NCBI RefSeq assembly: GCF_016741775.1 | Contig: NZ_JAERRK010000001.1 | Coordinates: 372,001-436,000 of the forward strand | Source of the DNA: Streptomyces actinomycinicus | GTDB taxonomy: Bacteria; Actinomycetota; Actinomycetes; Streptomycetales; Streptomycetaceae | Reading direction: 5' to 3' | Length of the DNA stretch: 64,000 bases | Shown: piece after piece, positions 35,297 through 43,847 of the stretch | Numbering within the stretch: position 1 is the first letter of the stretch | Layout: each line of letters begins with the position of its first letter | Notes under the pieces: generated by a model | Database searches by the model: none | What the model was told of the DNA's origin: nothing | What the model saw: only the letters and a program-made list of their open reading frames with translations | Program-made: the position numbers and the translations under genes

Positions 35297-37933
35297 GTGA
35301 GGCACTTTGGCGGCGTCGAGTCCGCCGGCCGCCCCGCTCCCGGGACCGGGGTCGGCCGGAAGGGGCTGAAGAACGATGCCCTCGGCATGTTCTCCTCGGT
35401 GGCGATGGGGCTCGCCTCCAGCGGCCCGGCGTACAGCCTGGCGGCCACCCTGGGCATCATCGTGGCCGGAGTCGGCTTCCAGGCACCCATCGTCATCATG
35501 CTGGCGTTCGTCCCGATGGTGTTCGTGGCGTGCGCGTTCCGGGAACTGAACGCGAGCAACGCCGACTGCGGGACGACCTTCAGCTGGGCCACCCGCGCCT
35601 TCGGGCCGCGCAGCGGCTGGATGGGCGGCTGGGGTCTCATCGTCGCCAACATCCTCGTCATGGCGAACCTCGCCGGGATCGCCGCCGCCTACGGTTTTCG
35701 GCTGGTGGGCCTGGACGGCCTGGCGGAGAGCAGGCTGTGGACCACGGTGGCGGGCGTCGTCTGGATCGTTCTGCTGACCGCGGTCTGCTACGTCGGCATC
35801 GAGTTCTCGGCCGCCGTCCAGCGCTGGCTGCTGTGCCTGGAAGTGGCGGTGCTGCTCCTCTTCGCCGTCGCCGCGCTGGTCCGTGTCTACACCGACCCTC
35901 CCCCGACGGCGGTCCATATCTCCGCCTCCTGGTTCAACCCGTTCGAAGTGCCCTCGATGAGGGCGCTGACCTCGGGCGTCCTCGTGGGGGTCTTCATCTA
36001 CTGGGGCTGGGACACCGCGTTCTCGGTCAACGAGGAGACCACCGACGGCGACTGCGTCCCCGGGCGCGCCGCGATCCTGTCCACCGTGCTGCTCCTCGTC
36101 ATGTACGCGCTGGTCTCCACCTCGTCGCAGGCGTTCGCGGGAATCGGCACCTCGGGCATCGGGCTCGGGAACCCGGACAACGCGGACGATGTGTTCTCGG
36201 GGCTGGGCAAGGCCGTGTTCGGGAGCAGCGACAGCGGGGTGTTCCTGTCCAGACTGCTGATCCTGATGGTGCTGACCTCCGCGCTGGCCTCGGCCGAGAC
36301 GACCATCCTGCCCCTGGCCAGGACCGTCTTCTCCATGGCGGTCCACAAGGCGGTCCCGTCCCGGTTCGCCCGGATCCACCGCAGGTACCTCACCCCGACC
36401 TGGGGAACCATCGGCATGGGAGCGGCCTCGATCGCCCTGCTGCTCCTGCTGACCTCGTTCAGCGAGCACGTCCTGGCCGACTCGGTGGAGTCGGTGGGTC
36501 TCGCGATCGCGTTCCAGTACGGCCTGACCGGCTTCGCCTGCGTCTGGTACCACCGCAAGGTCCTCACCCGCAGTGCCGGAGACCTGGTCTTCAAGGGCGT
36601 GCTCCCGGCGCTCGGCGGGCTGATCATGGTCGTGCTGTTCCTCTACGCCGCCTTCGTGGTCTACGCGAACCCCGGGTACGGCATGACCACCGTCGACCTG
36701 CCGCTGATCGGCGAGACGGGCGGGGTCACCGTCCTCGGCGTGGGCGCCCTGCTGATCGGTCTGCTGCTGATGCCGTTCGTCACCCGCGGCCACAGCGTGG
36801 CGCTGAGACTCCAGCGGGGCCTGCTCCCGGGACACCTGCCGTCGCACGCCGCCGTCGACACGGCGAGCCGCTACCTGCCCGCCGACAGCGGGTCCGGAGT
36901 GGGCGGCGACTGGTACGACGTGATCCCCCTGTCGGGGACCCGGGTCGGCCTGGTCGTCGGGGACGTGCTCGGTCACGGCCTGCGCGCGGCGGCCACCATG
37001 GGGCGGCTGCGCACGGGGGTGCGGGTACTGGCCAGGCTGGACCTGACCCCGGACGAGCTGCTGTCCCGCCTGGCCGACCTGGTCGAGCAGACCGCGCAGG
37101 AGGGCGGGCCCGGCCGCAACCCGGGCCAGCCGCGCCCGCGCGTCGACGCGGCCCTGGGCGTGAGCTGCCTGTACGCGGTCTACGACCCGGTCTCGGGCAA
37201 GTGCAGCCTGGCCCGGGCCGGCGAGCCGGTGCTGGCGGTCGTCGGACGCCACTCGGGTGCCGTCGCCTTCCCGGAGCTGCCGCCCGGACCGCCGCTGGGC
37301 GTCCCCGGCCTGCCCTACCGGAGCATGGAGCTGCAGTTCGAGCCGGGCAGCGTCGTCGCCCTGACCACGGGCGGCCTGCTCCAGGACGCCGACGACCGCG
37401 CCGCCGGGCTCGCCCGGCTGAGCCGCGTCCTCACCGGGCCCCCGCAGTCCCTGGAGGTGCTGTGCGACAGGGTGGTGGCCACGCTGCTGCCCGGGCCGGT
37501 GGACGTGGACGCCACGCTGCTCGTGGCCCGCACCCGGCTGCTCGACCGGAGGCAGTTCGCCGAGTGGGCGCTGCTCCCGGATCCGGCGGCCGTGGCCACG
37601 ACGCGCACCGCCGTCAGCAAGCAGCTCGGCGACTGGGGCCTGGAGGACCTGGCGTTCACCACCGAGCTGATCGTCAGTGAACTCGTCACCAACGCCATCC
37701 GCTACGTCGGCGGTCCGATCCAGGTCCGTGTGATCCGCGACCGGACGCTGATCTGCGAGGTCTCCGACACCGGTCACACCTCGCCCAATCTGCGGCACGC
37801 CGCGAGCGACGACGAGGGGGGCCGGGGCCTGTTCATCATCGCCCAGATGACCCACCACTGGGGCACGCGCTACACCCCCACCGGCAAGACGATCTGGACC
37901 GAGCAGGACCTGCCGGAGTCCGACGGCAAGTAG
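35297..37933 (+). CDS. Amino-acid-permease-like transporter fused to PP2C phosphatase and anti-sigma-type kinase
   Basis: A single uninterrupted frame of about 878 residues (882 from the TTG at 35285, whose numbering is used here). Residues ~30-500 form an APC-superfamily transporter with about 12 helices, beginning MFSSVAMGLASSGPAYSLAA. Residues ~505-750 are a SpoIIE-type PP2C phosphatase (LQRGLLPGHLP, GVGGDWYDVIPL with Asp542, GDVLGHG with Asp560). Residues ~760-880 are a HATPase_c domain of the RsbW type with N-box Asn803 (SELVTNAIRY), G1 Asp828 (VSDTGHT) and G2 (GGRGLFI). Permease, phosphatase and kinase are each well known, and the triple fusion is unusual. It could link substrate transport to control of an anti-anti-sigma switch. 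Confidence 0.88.
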   Translation: MRHFGGVESAGRPAPGTGVGRKGLKNDALGMFSSVAMGLASSGPAYSLAATLGIIVAGVGFQAPIVIMLAFVPMVFVACAFRELNASNADCGTTFSWATRAFGPRSGWMGGWGLIVANILVMANLAGIAAAYGFRLVGLDGLAESRLWTTVAGVVWIVLLTAVCYVGIEFSAAVQRWLLCLEVAVLLLFAVAALVRVYTDPPPTAVHISASWFNPFEVPSMRALTSGVLVGVFIYWGWDTAFSVNEETTDGDCVPGRAAILSTVLLLVMYALVSTSSQAFAGIGTSGIGLGNPDNADDVFSGLGKAVFGSSDSGVFLSRLLILMVLTSALASAETTILPLARTVFSMAVHKAVPSRFARIHRRYLTPTWGTIGMGAASIALLLLLTSFSEHVLADSVESVGLAIAFQYGLTGFACVWYHRKVLTRSAGDLVFKGVLPALGGLIMVVLFLYAAFVVYANPGYGMTTVDLPLIGETGGVTVLGVGALLIGLLLMPFVTRGHSVALRLQRGLLPGHLPSHAAVDTASRYLPADSGSGVGGDWYDVIPLSGTRVGLVVGDVLGHGLRAAATMGRLRTGVRVLARLDLTPDELLSRLADLVEQTAQEGGPGRNPGQPRPRVDAALGVSCLYAVYDPVSGKCSLARAGEPVLAVVGRHSGAVAFPELPPGPPLGVPGLPYRSMELQFEPGSVVALTTGGLLQDADDRAAGLARLSRVLTGPPQSLEVLCDRVVATLLPGPVDVDATLLVARTRLLDRRQFAEWALLPDPAAVATTRTAVSKQLGDWGLEDLAFTTELIVSELVTNAIRYVGGPIQVRVIRDRTLICEVSDTGHTSPNLRHAASDDEGGRGLFIIAQMTHHWGTRYTPTGKTIWTEQDLPESDGK

Positions 37934-37978
37934 CGCCCCGGGGCGGGCCGGGAGGCACACCGGCGGGGCGGGGCCGGG

Positions 37979-38935
37979 TCAGGTGCCGCGCAGGGCCGAT
38001 GTGGTCCTGCCGGTGCGTTCGCGGAGCAGTACGCGCAGGGTGTTGGCGTGCTCGTAGCCGACCTTGCGGGAGATCACCTCGAGCGGCAGGTCGGTCGTGC
38101 GCAGCAGGTGGGAGGCGCGTTCGATCCTGAGGTCCTGGACGAACCGCACGGGGGAGGTGCCGAGCACGCGCTGGACGGTGCGTTGCAGGGTCCGCTCGCT
38201 GATGCCCAGGGACCTGGCCGCGTCCGGGATGCTGATCGGCTCGGCCAGCCGCTCGCGCGCCCAGCGTTCGAAGGCCGCAACGGTCGGGTCGCTCTGGGCC
38301 AGGGCGCTGGGGATGGTGTAGGCGGACTGCGAGGGGCGGTCGTCGACGACCAGGTAGCGGGCGATGAGGTCGGCCAGGGCGGGGCTGCTCGCCCGTACGA
38401 TCGCCAGGGCGAGGTCGACGTGTCCGAAGGCCGCGCCCGCCGTGGTGACCTCGCCGGACGCGACGACCATCTTGCTCTGGTCCAGGTGGACCGCGGGGTA
38501 GCGGGTCCGGAAGACGGGGGCCAGCCACCAGCTCGTGGTCGCCCGGCGGCCGTCCAGCGCGCCCGCTTCGGCGAGCAGGAACGTGCCGGTGCACGCCGAG
38601 GCGATGGGCGTGCCCTGCGCACGCGTCCGGTTGATCAGGTCCCGGGCGGGCAGCGAGGCGTCCCCGGCGACGTGGTCCAGCAGTGCCTCGGGCCGGCGTT
38701 CGGCCAGGGCGGGGACGATCAGCAGGCCGGCCGTCCGGGCCCGTTCGACCGGCTCGGCCGTCACGAGGTGCCCGGCCCCCGTCGTGACCTGCGGACGGAA
38801 GCCGACCTTGGTCACGTTCCAGGTCGGCGGGTCCGCGATCTGCTCGCCCATGGCGTTCGCGCCGTCGAGCACGTCGAGGATGGCCGCGAGCCCGGAGTCG
38901 AACACCCCGTCGTACACGAGTACCGCAACGTCCAT
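37979..38935 (-). CDS. GlxA-type transcription regulator (DJ-1/PfpI plus AraC HTH)
   Basis: A 318-residue regulator. The N-terminal DJ-1/PfpI-like domain carries the nucleophile-elbow Cys in SACTGTFLLAEAGALDG. The C-terminal AraC/XylS DNA-binding domain has two helix-turn-helix units (SIPDAARSLGISERTLQRT and LPLEVISRKVGYEHANTLRV). Members sense small molecules and often act on neighbouring genes. It is convergent with the fusion gene (45-bp gap) and separated by 94 bp from the glycosyltransferase gene, which is also on the minus strand. The target is unknown. Confidence 0.9.
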   Translation of the reverse strand: MDVAVLVYDGVFDSGLAAILDVLDGANAMGEQIADPPTWNVTKVGFRPQVTTGAGHLVTAEPVERARTAGLLIVPALAERRPEALLDHVAGDASLPARDLINRTRAQGTPIASACTGTFLLAEAGALDGRRATTSWWLAPVFRTRYPAVHLDQSKMVVASGEVTTAGAAFGHVDLALAIVRASSPALADLIARYLVVDDRPSQSAYTIPSALAQSDPTVAAFERWARERLAEPISIPDAARSLGISERTLQRTVQRVLGTSPVRFVQDLRIERASHLLRTTDLPLEVISRKVGYEHANTLRVLLRERTGRTTSALRGT

Positions 38936-38944
38936 GACGGAAAC

Positions 38945-38968
38945 CGTATCAGTGTAGCCGTATCCGAC
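38945..38968 (-). promoter_or_regulatory. Promoter and direct repeats of the GlxA-type regulator
   Basis: On the minus strand two GATACGG direct repeats flank CTACACT. TACACT is a good -10 that would start transcription about 8-10 bases before the ATG. The repeats overlap the promoter and could be an autoregulatory site. Confidence 0.4.
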
Positions 38969-39029
38969 AGCAGGGTCGGCAGCAGTGGAGGTGACGGCAG
39001 GGGTGAGGTGACGGCAGGGGCGGCGGACG

Positions 39030-40166
39030 TCAGTCGGACACGCCGGCCGGTTCCGGTGGCGGGGTGCGCCGGCTGCCGACGGCCAGCCTGGTCCGTGCGA
39101 AGTCGCGGTTGGCCACCACCCGGTCGCGGTGGGCTTCGGGCAGCTTGCCGCCGTCCAGGAGCTTCTCGCAGCACTCCAGCGACTCGCGGTAGGAGCCCGT
39201 CCAGTACGCCGCCACCGCCAGCTCGTCCAGGGCCCGCCAGTCGTACCAGGCGTGTTCGACGAACAGGATGTCGTCCGGCCGCGGGATCTCCACCGCGCGC
39301 CGCGCGAACAGGTAAGCGAGCGGCCAGCGTTCGCCCTGCACGCGGCAGAGGTGGGCGAGTTCGCCGAGCGGTTCGGCGCGGGCCGGCCGGTATTCGTGGG
39401 CGTCCAGGAAGCGGGACAGGACCTCGGGTGTCTTGCGTCTGAGCGTCAGGGCGAGGCGGGCCGCGTAGAGCCGGGCGCAGAACGCCTCCTCGGCGAAACC
39501 GCCCATGGCGGCCCGCCGGTCGTAGGCGGCGAGCGCCTTCGCCGGTTCCCCGGCGTCGCGCCAGCTCTGGGCGAGGTAGAAGACGTACCGGGCGTTGTCC
39601 GGTTCCTTGGCGAGTCCGTCCTTCAGGACGGCCGCGTCGCGCAGGTACTTCGCGCGCTGGTCGCCCTTCTGGCGTCCGCCGCCGCCCATGATGACCATGC
39701 GGGTGCCGCCGAGGGACGCCCGGCTGAACGGTGCGCCGCACTCCAGGTATTCGTGCAGGACGCCGACGTACCGCCAGGGCAGGCGGGTCGACACCATCGT
39801 CGGGCGCCAGTGGACGACGGGGCCGTGGTGCACCTCGATGTCGTAGCAGTCGTGGGTCAGGTCCGGCATGGTGAAACCGGGGTTGGTCTCCATCACGTCG
39901 TCCGCGTCGATGAACAGGAGGTAGCGCGCCCTGTCCCGGGCCCGTTCGATCGCCTCCGAGCGGCTCAGGTCGAAGCCCTTCCACGGGCTCTCGTACAGCG
40001 CGCCGGGCAGTCCGGCGAACGTGTCGCGGATGACCTCCTGGGTCCCGTCGGTCGAACCGGTGTCGAGGATCACCCAGGTGTCGACGAGGGGCCGTACGGA
40101 TTCGAGGCAGCGGCGGATCACATGCGCCTCGTCCTTGACGATCATATTAAGGCAGACCGTTTTCAT
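39030..40166 (-). CDS. Family 2 glycosyltransferase with TPR-like C-terminal region
   Basis: A 378-residue enzyme of the GT-A fold: the N-terminus reads MKTVCLNMIVKDEAHVIRRC and the nucleotide-sugar motif is LLFIDADDVMET. The C-terminal half is helical with repeats (ARYVFYLAQSWRDAGEPAKA and YWTGSYRESLECCEKLL) like tetratricopeptide segments. The substrate is unknown. It is divergent from a GT-C-type membrane transferase, with a 132-bp shared promoter region, so the pair may serve one glycan. Confidence 0.87.
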   Translation of the reverse strand: MKTVCLNMIVKDEAHVIRRCLESVRPLVDTWVILDTGSTDGTQEVIRDTFAGLPGALYESPWKGFDLSRSEAIERARDRARYLLFIDADDVMETNPGFTMPDLTHDCYDIEVHHGPVVHWRPTMVSTRLPWRYVGVLHEYLECGAPFSRASLGGTRMVIMGGGGRQKGDQRAKYLRDAAVLKDGLAKEPDNARYVFYLAQSWRDAGEPAKALAAYDRRAAMGGFAEEAFCARLYAARLALTLRRKTPEVLSRFLDAHEYRPARAEPLGELAHLCRVQGERWPLAYLFARRAVEIPRPDDILFVEHAWYDWRALDELAVAAYWTGSYRESLECCEKLLDGGKLPEAHRDRVVANRDFARTRLAVGSRRTPPPEPAGVSD

Positions 40167-40298
40167 TGGCTTTTTCTTTTCCCCGGGGTAAAGGACCGGC
40201 CGGTGAATTTATCGAGCCGCGGCGGTCCGTACAAGCAGCCACCGGCAGGTCGCCCTGTATAAGTGGGGAGTTCCAGACGCCGGCCCGGGGAGATTCTC

Positions 40299-41792
40299 AT
40301 GGTGATCACCGCGCAGCTGCCCCAGCCCCGCGAAGGATTCCGGCCCGGCGGGCCCGGGTCCGGACGGCGCCGGGCGATGCTCTGGCTGTGCCCCTTTCTC
40401 CTGACGTTCGCCGTCTGCGGTTACGGGCTGACCGATGCCCTGCTGGGCCGCGACGAACTGGTCACCTGGGACGTGGTGGGCCGGGATACCGGCCGCATTC
40501 TGGCGATGCTGCGGAACGTCGACGCCGTGCACGGAACCTATTACCTGCTGATGCACGGATGGGTCGCGGTGTTCGGGGATTCCGTCGTTTCCCTGCGATT
40601 GCCGTCCCTGTTGTCCGTGGCCGGCGCGGCGGCCGTCGTTTCCCTCCTCGGGGACCGGCTCTTCGGATACCGGGCCGGAATTCTCGCCGGGATTCTGCTG
40701 GCGCTGGTCCCGGCGGTGAGCCGCTACGGCCAGGAGGCCCGCGGCTACGCCGTGGTGATGCTCGCCGTCGCCCTCGCCACCCTGCTGCTGCTGCGGGCGC
40801 TGGACGAGCCGCGCAGCATCCGGCGGTGGGCCGCCTACGCGCTCGGGCTGGCCTTCGCCGGGCTGCTGCACCTGATCGCCCTGTCCGTCGTACTCGCCCA
40901 CGCCTGCCTGCTCGCGGCCCGGGCCCGTGCGGACCGTTCGCTGTGGTGGAAGTCGGCTCTCGTCCTGGTGACGGCCGCCGTGTGCGTCGCACCGGTGGCC
41001 GTGCTCGGCAGGTCCCAGGTCCGGCGGCAGCTGTACTGGGTGCCGGAGCCCGGCGGCTGGGAACTCGTGTCCCTCGTGCGGGACGCGTTCGCCTCGGTGC
41101 TGTGCGCCGGAGTGCTGATCACCCTCGCCCTTCTGGCCCGCTCGCCGCGCCGGGCACCGCTGGTGCTGTGCGGCACCTGGGCGCTGCTGCCGCCCGTCCT
41201 CGTCTGGGCCGCCTCCCACGGAGAGGTCTCCTACTTCCGCGACGTCTACGTCCTCTTCACCCTCCCGGCCTGGGCGCTCCTCGCCGGTGCCGGCCTCGCC
41301 GCGGCCTGCCGGTCCTGGAAGGGGGCCGTGGCCCTGACGGTGGCGCTGGGCGTCCTCGCCCTGCCCGACCAGCGGCAGATGCGCCAGCCGTTCGAGCACG
41401 ACGCACCGGTGCCGCTCGACTACGCGGCGGCGGCCGGCGTCGTCGAGCGGCTGCACCGGCCCGGCGACGCCGTCGTCTACGACCGCGCCGACACCTGGCA
41501 GCTCGACGGCGGGGTCCGCTACTACCTGCCGCGCGCACTGCGGATGCGCGACGTCTTCCGGGCCAGGACCGCCGCGCAGATCGACGACCTCTACACGCCG
41601 GAGTGTGCCGTCCCGGCCCGGTGTCTGCGGGGTGAGCGGCGCATCTGGCTGCTGACCCAGGGCCCCGGTTTCCCGTTCGGCGCCATCGCCCCCGCACAGG
41701 CGAACGCCTTGCAGGCCGGGTACTCGGTCTCCATGAGCAGGCAGGTGACGGGCATGACCGTGAGCCTGCTGGAGCGCAGGAACGGTAAATGA
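40299..41792 (+). CDS. GT-C-type membrane glycosyltransferase (PMT/ArnT-like)
   Basis: A 497-residue polytopic protein with about 10-11 helices. The first external loop has GRDELVTWDV, with the acidic pair expected of GT-C enzymes using polyprenyl-phosphate sugars, and SRYGQEARGYAVVML is a typical family segment. The C-terminal ~120 residues form a soluble domain. The ATG at 40299 has GGGGAG upstream. An in-frame start at 40263 is less likely. A TATAAG at 40258-40263 may be the -10. It is divergent from the GT2 gene. Confidence 0.82.
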   Translation: MVITAQLPQPREGFRPGGPGSGRRRAMLWLCPFLLTFAVCGYGLTDALLGRDELVTWDVVGRDTGRILAMLRNVDAVHGTYYLLMHGWVAVFGDSVVSLRLPSLLSVAGAAAVVSLLGDRLFGYRAGILAGILLALVPAVSRYGQEARGYAVVMLAVALATLLLLRALDEPRSIRRWAAYALGLAFAGLLHLIALSVVLAHACLLAARARADRSLWWKSALVLVTAAVCVAPVAVLGRSQVRRQLYWVPEPGGWELVSLVRDAFASVLCAGVLITLALLARSPRRAPLVLCGTWALLPPVLVWAASHGEVSYFRDVYVLFTLPAWALLAGAGLAAACRSWKGAVALTVALGVLALPDQRQMRQPFEHDAPVPLDYAAAAGVVERLHRPGDAVVYDRADTWQLDGGVRYYLPRALRMRDVFRARTAAQIDDLYTPECAVPARCLRGERRIWLLTQGPGFPFGAIAPAQANALQAGYSVSMSRQVTGMTVSLLERRNGK

Positions 41793-41812
41793 CCGGGGGA
41801 CGGCAAATAGCC

Positions 41813-41955
41813 GCGCGAGGACGGGAAACGGCGGCGGGCTCGGCGGGCGCGGCCCGGGGACGGGAAGCGGCGGCGGGCGCGGCGGGCGCGGCGGGCGTGG
41901 CACAGGGACGGGAAGCCGCGGCGGGCGCGGCGGGCGTGTCCGGCTCCGGCAGGGC
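41813..41955 (+). repeat. Low-complexity GGCGGGCGC-type direct repeats
   Basis: Repeated blocks of the form GGACGGGAAGCGGCGGCGGG, GCGCGGCGGGC and GCGTGGC occupy most of the 260-bp gap after the GT-C gene. Open frames across it are pure Arg/Ala/Gly and not credible. Confidence 0.7.
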
Positions 41956-41957
41956 AA

Positions 41958-41995
41958 GGGGTGTCCGGCGGGCTCTGCGGCCCGCCTGACACCCC
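41958..41995. terminator. Bidirectional terminator between the GT-C and collagen-like genes
   Basis: A 16-bp stem with one mismatch (41958-41973 with 41980-41995) and a 6-nt loop lies between two convergent genes ending at 41792 and 42054. Confidence 0.8.
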
Positions 41996-42053
41996 TGGTG
42001 CGATGCGCCGCCCGGTCGCCCTCATGCGGCGCGGACCGGGTGGGGCACCCGCG

Positions 42054-42845
42054 TCACGGCGTTCCGTCGTTCACGGCACCGGGACTGGGCTGATGGATCA
42101 CCAGGTTCCAGGAGCCGTTGCAGGTGACGGTGGCGGGGTGGTCATTGTTGTTCTCGGAGCAGGTGGTCTCCCACACCTGGCCCAGGGTGGTGATGACGTC
42201 GACGTTGATCGGGTTGTTCTGGCCCTGGCTGTGGGCGTTGACGGAGACCCCGCAAGGCGTGCCCGTCGCGAGCCGGTTGGGATAGTTGGGCAAGCCGCTG
42301 AGGTCGGTCCAGCGCAGGAAGTGGTCCGGGTCGCTGCCGCGCAGGTCCCGGATGCCGATGTAGGTCCTCCCGTCGGGGGTCACCGCCGCCCGCAGCTCGA
42401 ACTCGGCCGAGTCCTGCTGGGCGTCGATCTCGGAACACACCCCGGCACCGGTGGCGCCCGTCGCACCCGTGGCGCCCGTGGCACCGGTGGCACCCGTGGC
42501 TCCACCGGCCGGACCGGTCGCGCCTGTGGCACCCGTCGCGCCCGTCGCACCGGTGGCGCCCGTGGCGCCCGTGGCGCCGGTCGCTCCCGTGGCTCCATGG
42601 CAGTTGTCATGATCGTGATCCCCACCCGTCGGGTCCGCGGACTCCTTGGGCTTCTGGGGATCGCACTCCTGACCCCCGTACTGCACGACAGCCGGCCTGT
42701 GGTCGGACACGGCGCGGGCTGCCGCCGCGGCCGGCGTGACCACACCGGCCGCCACGACCAGGGTGAGGGAAGCCAGCATTGCGGCCTTCTCGCACCTTGC
42801 CCGGGCCAGCGGCCCGAAACGCGCGGTCCTGCGTTCAGGACTCAT
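42054..42845 (-). CDS. Secreted collagen-like (Gly-Ala-Thr)n protein
   Basis: A 263-residue protein with a long signal peptide ([20 protein letters not shown]). A central collagen-like tract has about 17 Gly-x-y triplets, nearly all GAT, interrupted once by GPAGGAT, at residues ~84-137. The C-terminal globular domain of ~125 residues holds four Cys (GVCSEID, GTPCGVS, ETTCSEN, VTCNGSW), suggesting two disulfides. The His/Asp-rich stretch before the repeat ([11 protein letters not shown]) could bind metal. The ATG at 42845 has GAGGAG upstream. Function may be adhesive or in the aerial surface layer, by analogy only. Confidence 0.85.
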   Translation of the reverse strand: MSPERRTARFGPLARARCEKAAMLASLTLVVAAGVVTPAAAAARAVSDHRPAVVQYGGQECDPQKPKESADPTGGDHDHDNCHGATGATGATGATGATGATGATGATGATGPAGGATGATGATGATGATGATGAGVCSEIDAQQDSAEFELRAAVTPDGRTYIGIRDLRGSDPDHFLRWTDLSGLPNYPNRLATGTPCGVSVNAHSQGQNNPINVDVITTLGQVWETTCSENNNDHPATVTCNGSWNLVIHQPSPGAVNDGTP

Positions 42846-43210
42846 GGGCGTGCTCCTCGACTCGAAGCGGTCCGGGCAAGACCCCGGACAGCGGTCCGGG
42901 TGACCCCCGGACTCCAGAGCGAGCCTGACCCGATCGCCGAGGGCCGGCCGATCCGTACGAGCCGAATGGGGTGATTTATCCTCAAGTCGGACGAATCCAC
43001 GCCGTCCAATGGCTCAGTCTTCACCCGGCTTCATCCGGTCGCTCCAACTCACCCCAGCCGGGGGCCTCTTCGAAGGGCGGGGCCGGCCCGGAGCGGCCGT
43101 TCCCGCGGCCGTGGACGCGCTGTCCCGGCGCCCGGGAGGCGGCCCGCGGCCCAGCGGCGGCACGATGGGGGAGGAGGGGGTGGCCGCGAGACCCGGCGGA
43201 AGGGACTCCC
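42846..43210. other. 365-bp intergenic region
   Basis: This divergent region must hold promoters for the collagen-like gene and the membrane-protein gene. A lower-G+C stretch (GGGGTGATTTATCCTCAAG, about 42968-42986) is the most promoter-like segment. No clear -35/-10 pair, hairpin or operator was found. Confidence 0.4.
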
Positions 43211-43810
43211 ATGGCTCAGCAGACGGCGACGAAGGCCCCGCCCAGGAAACCCGTCGGCGCCGGTGGCGTCTTCCTCTCGTTCGCGCCCTGGATCATCTTC
43301 GGAGTGGTCGCGAGCCCCAGCACCTGGGAGTACGCGGCCCTCGCCGCCCTGATCGCCTCGATCGCCCTGTCGAGCCGGGACATGCTGCACGGCAGACTCC
43401 GCCCCCTGGACGTGACCGGCATCGTGTTCTTCGCCGTGCTCTCGGTCCTCGCGCTGGCCCTGGGGCGCGGGGAACTCCTGTGGCTGGAGACCTATGCGCA
43501 GGTCATCTCCAACGGGCTGGTGGCCGTCGTGGCGCTCGGCTCGCTGTTCGCCGACCCCTTCACCGCCCAGTACGCCCGGGAGTCGACACCCGCCGAGGTG
43601 TGGGACTCGCCCGTCTTCAAGCACATCAACAAAGTGCTGACGGCGGTGTGGGGGCTGGTCTTCGCCCTCATGACGGTCTCGACCTGGCTGGCCGTCCGGT
43701 ACCCGGCCCAGGACGACTGGCTCAACTGGGTCATCCCCGTCGCCCTGCTCGTCGCGGCGGTAAAGTTCACCGAATACTATCCTGAATCGTACAAAACACG
43801 CACAAAGTGA
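43211..43810 (+). CDS. Small polytopic membrane protein, unknown
   Basis: A 199-residue protein with about six helices (VFLSFAPWIIFGVVA, WEYAALAALIASIALSS, VTGIVFFAVLSVLALALG, QVISNGLVAVVALGSLFA, NKVLTAVWGLVFALMTVST, WLNWVIPVALLVAAVKFTE). The motif FTAQYARESTPAEVWDSPVF between helices 4 and 5 recurs in actinobacterial integral membrane proteins of unknown role. ATG 43211 follows GGCGGAAGGGA. The gene is 37 bp before the next membrane gene and may be cotranscribed. Confidence 0.75.
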   Translation: MAQQTATKAPPRKPVGAGGVFLSFAPWIIFGVVASPSTWEYAALAALIASIALSSRDMLHGRLRPLDVTGIVFFAVLSVLALALGRGELLWLETYAQVISNGLVAVVALGSLFADPFTAQYARESTPAEVWDSPVFKHINKVLTAVWGLVFALMTVSTWLAVRYPAQDDWLNWVIPVALLVAAVKFTEYYPESYKTRTK

Positions 43811-43847
43811 TGGGATCCGAACGCGTGTCGCCGGCGTCTAGGCCTGT

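Noticed and set aside
34869..35300. 143-codon plus-strand frame before the fusion gene
   Set aside because: Pro/Arg/Gly-only composition and no start signal. Treated as intergenic.
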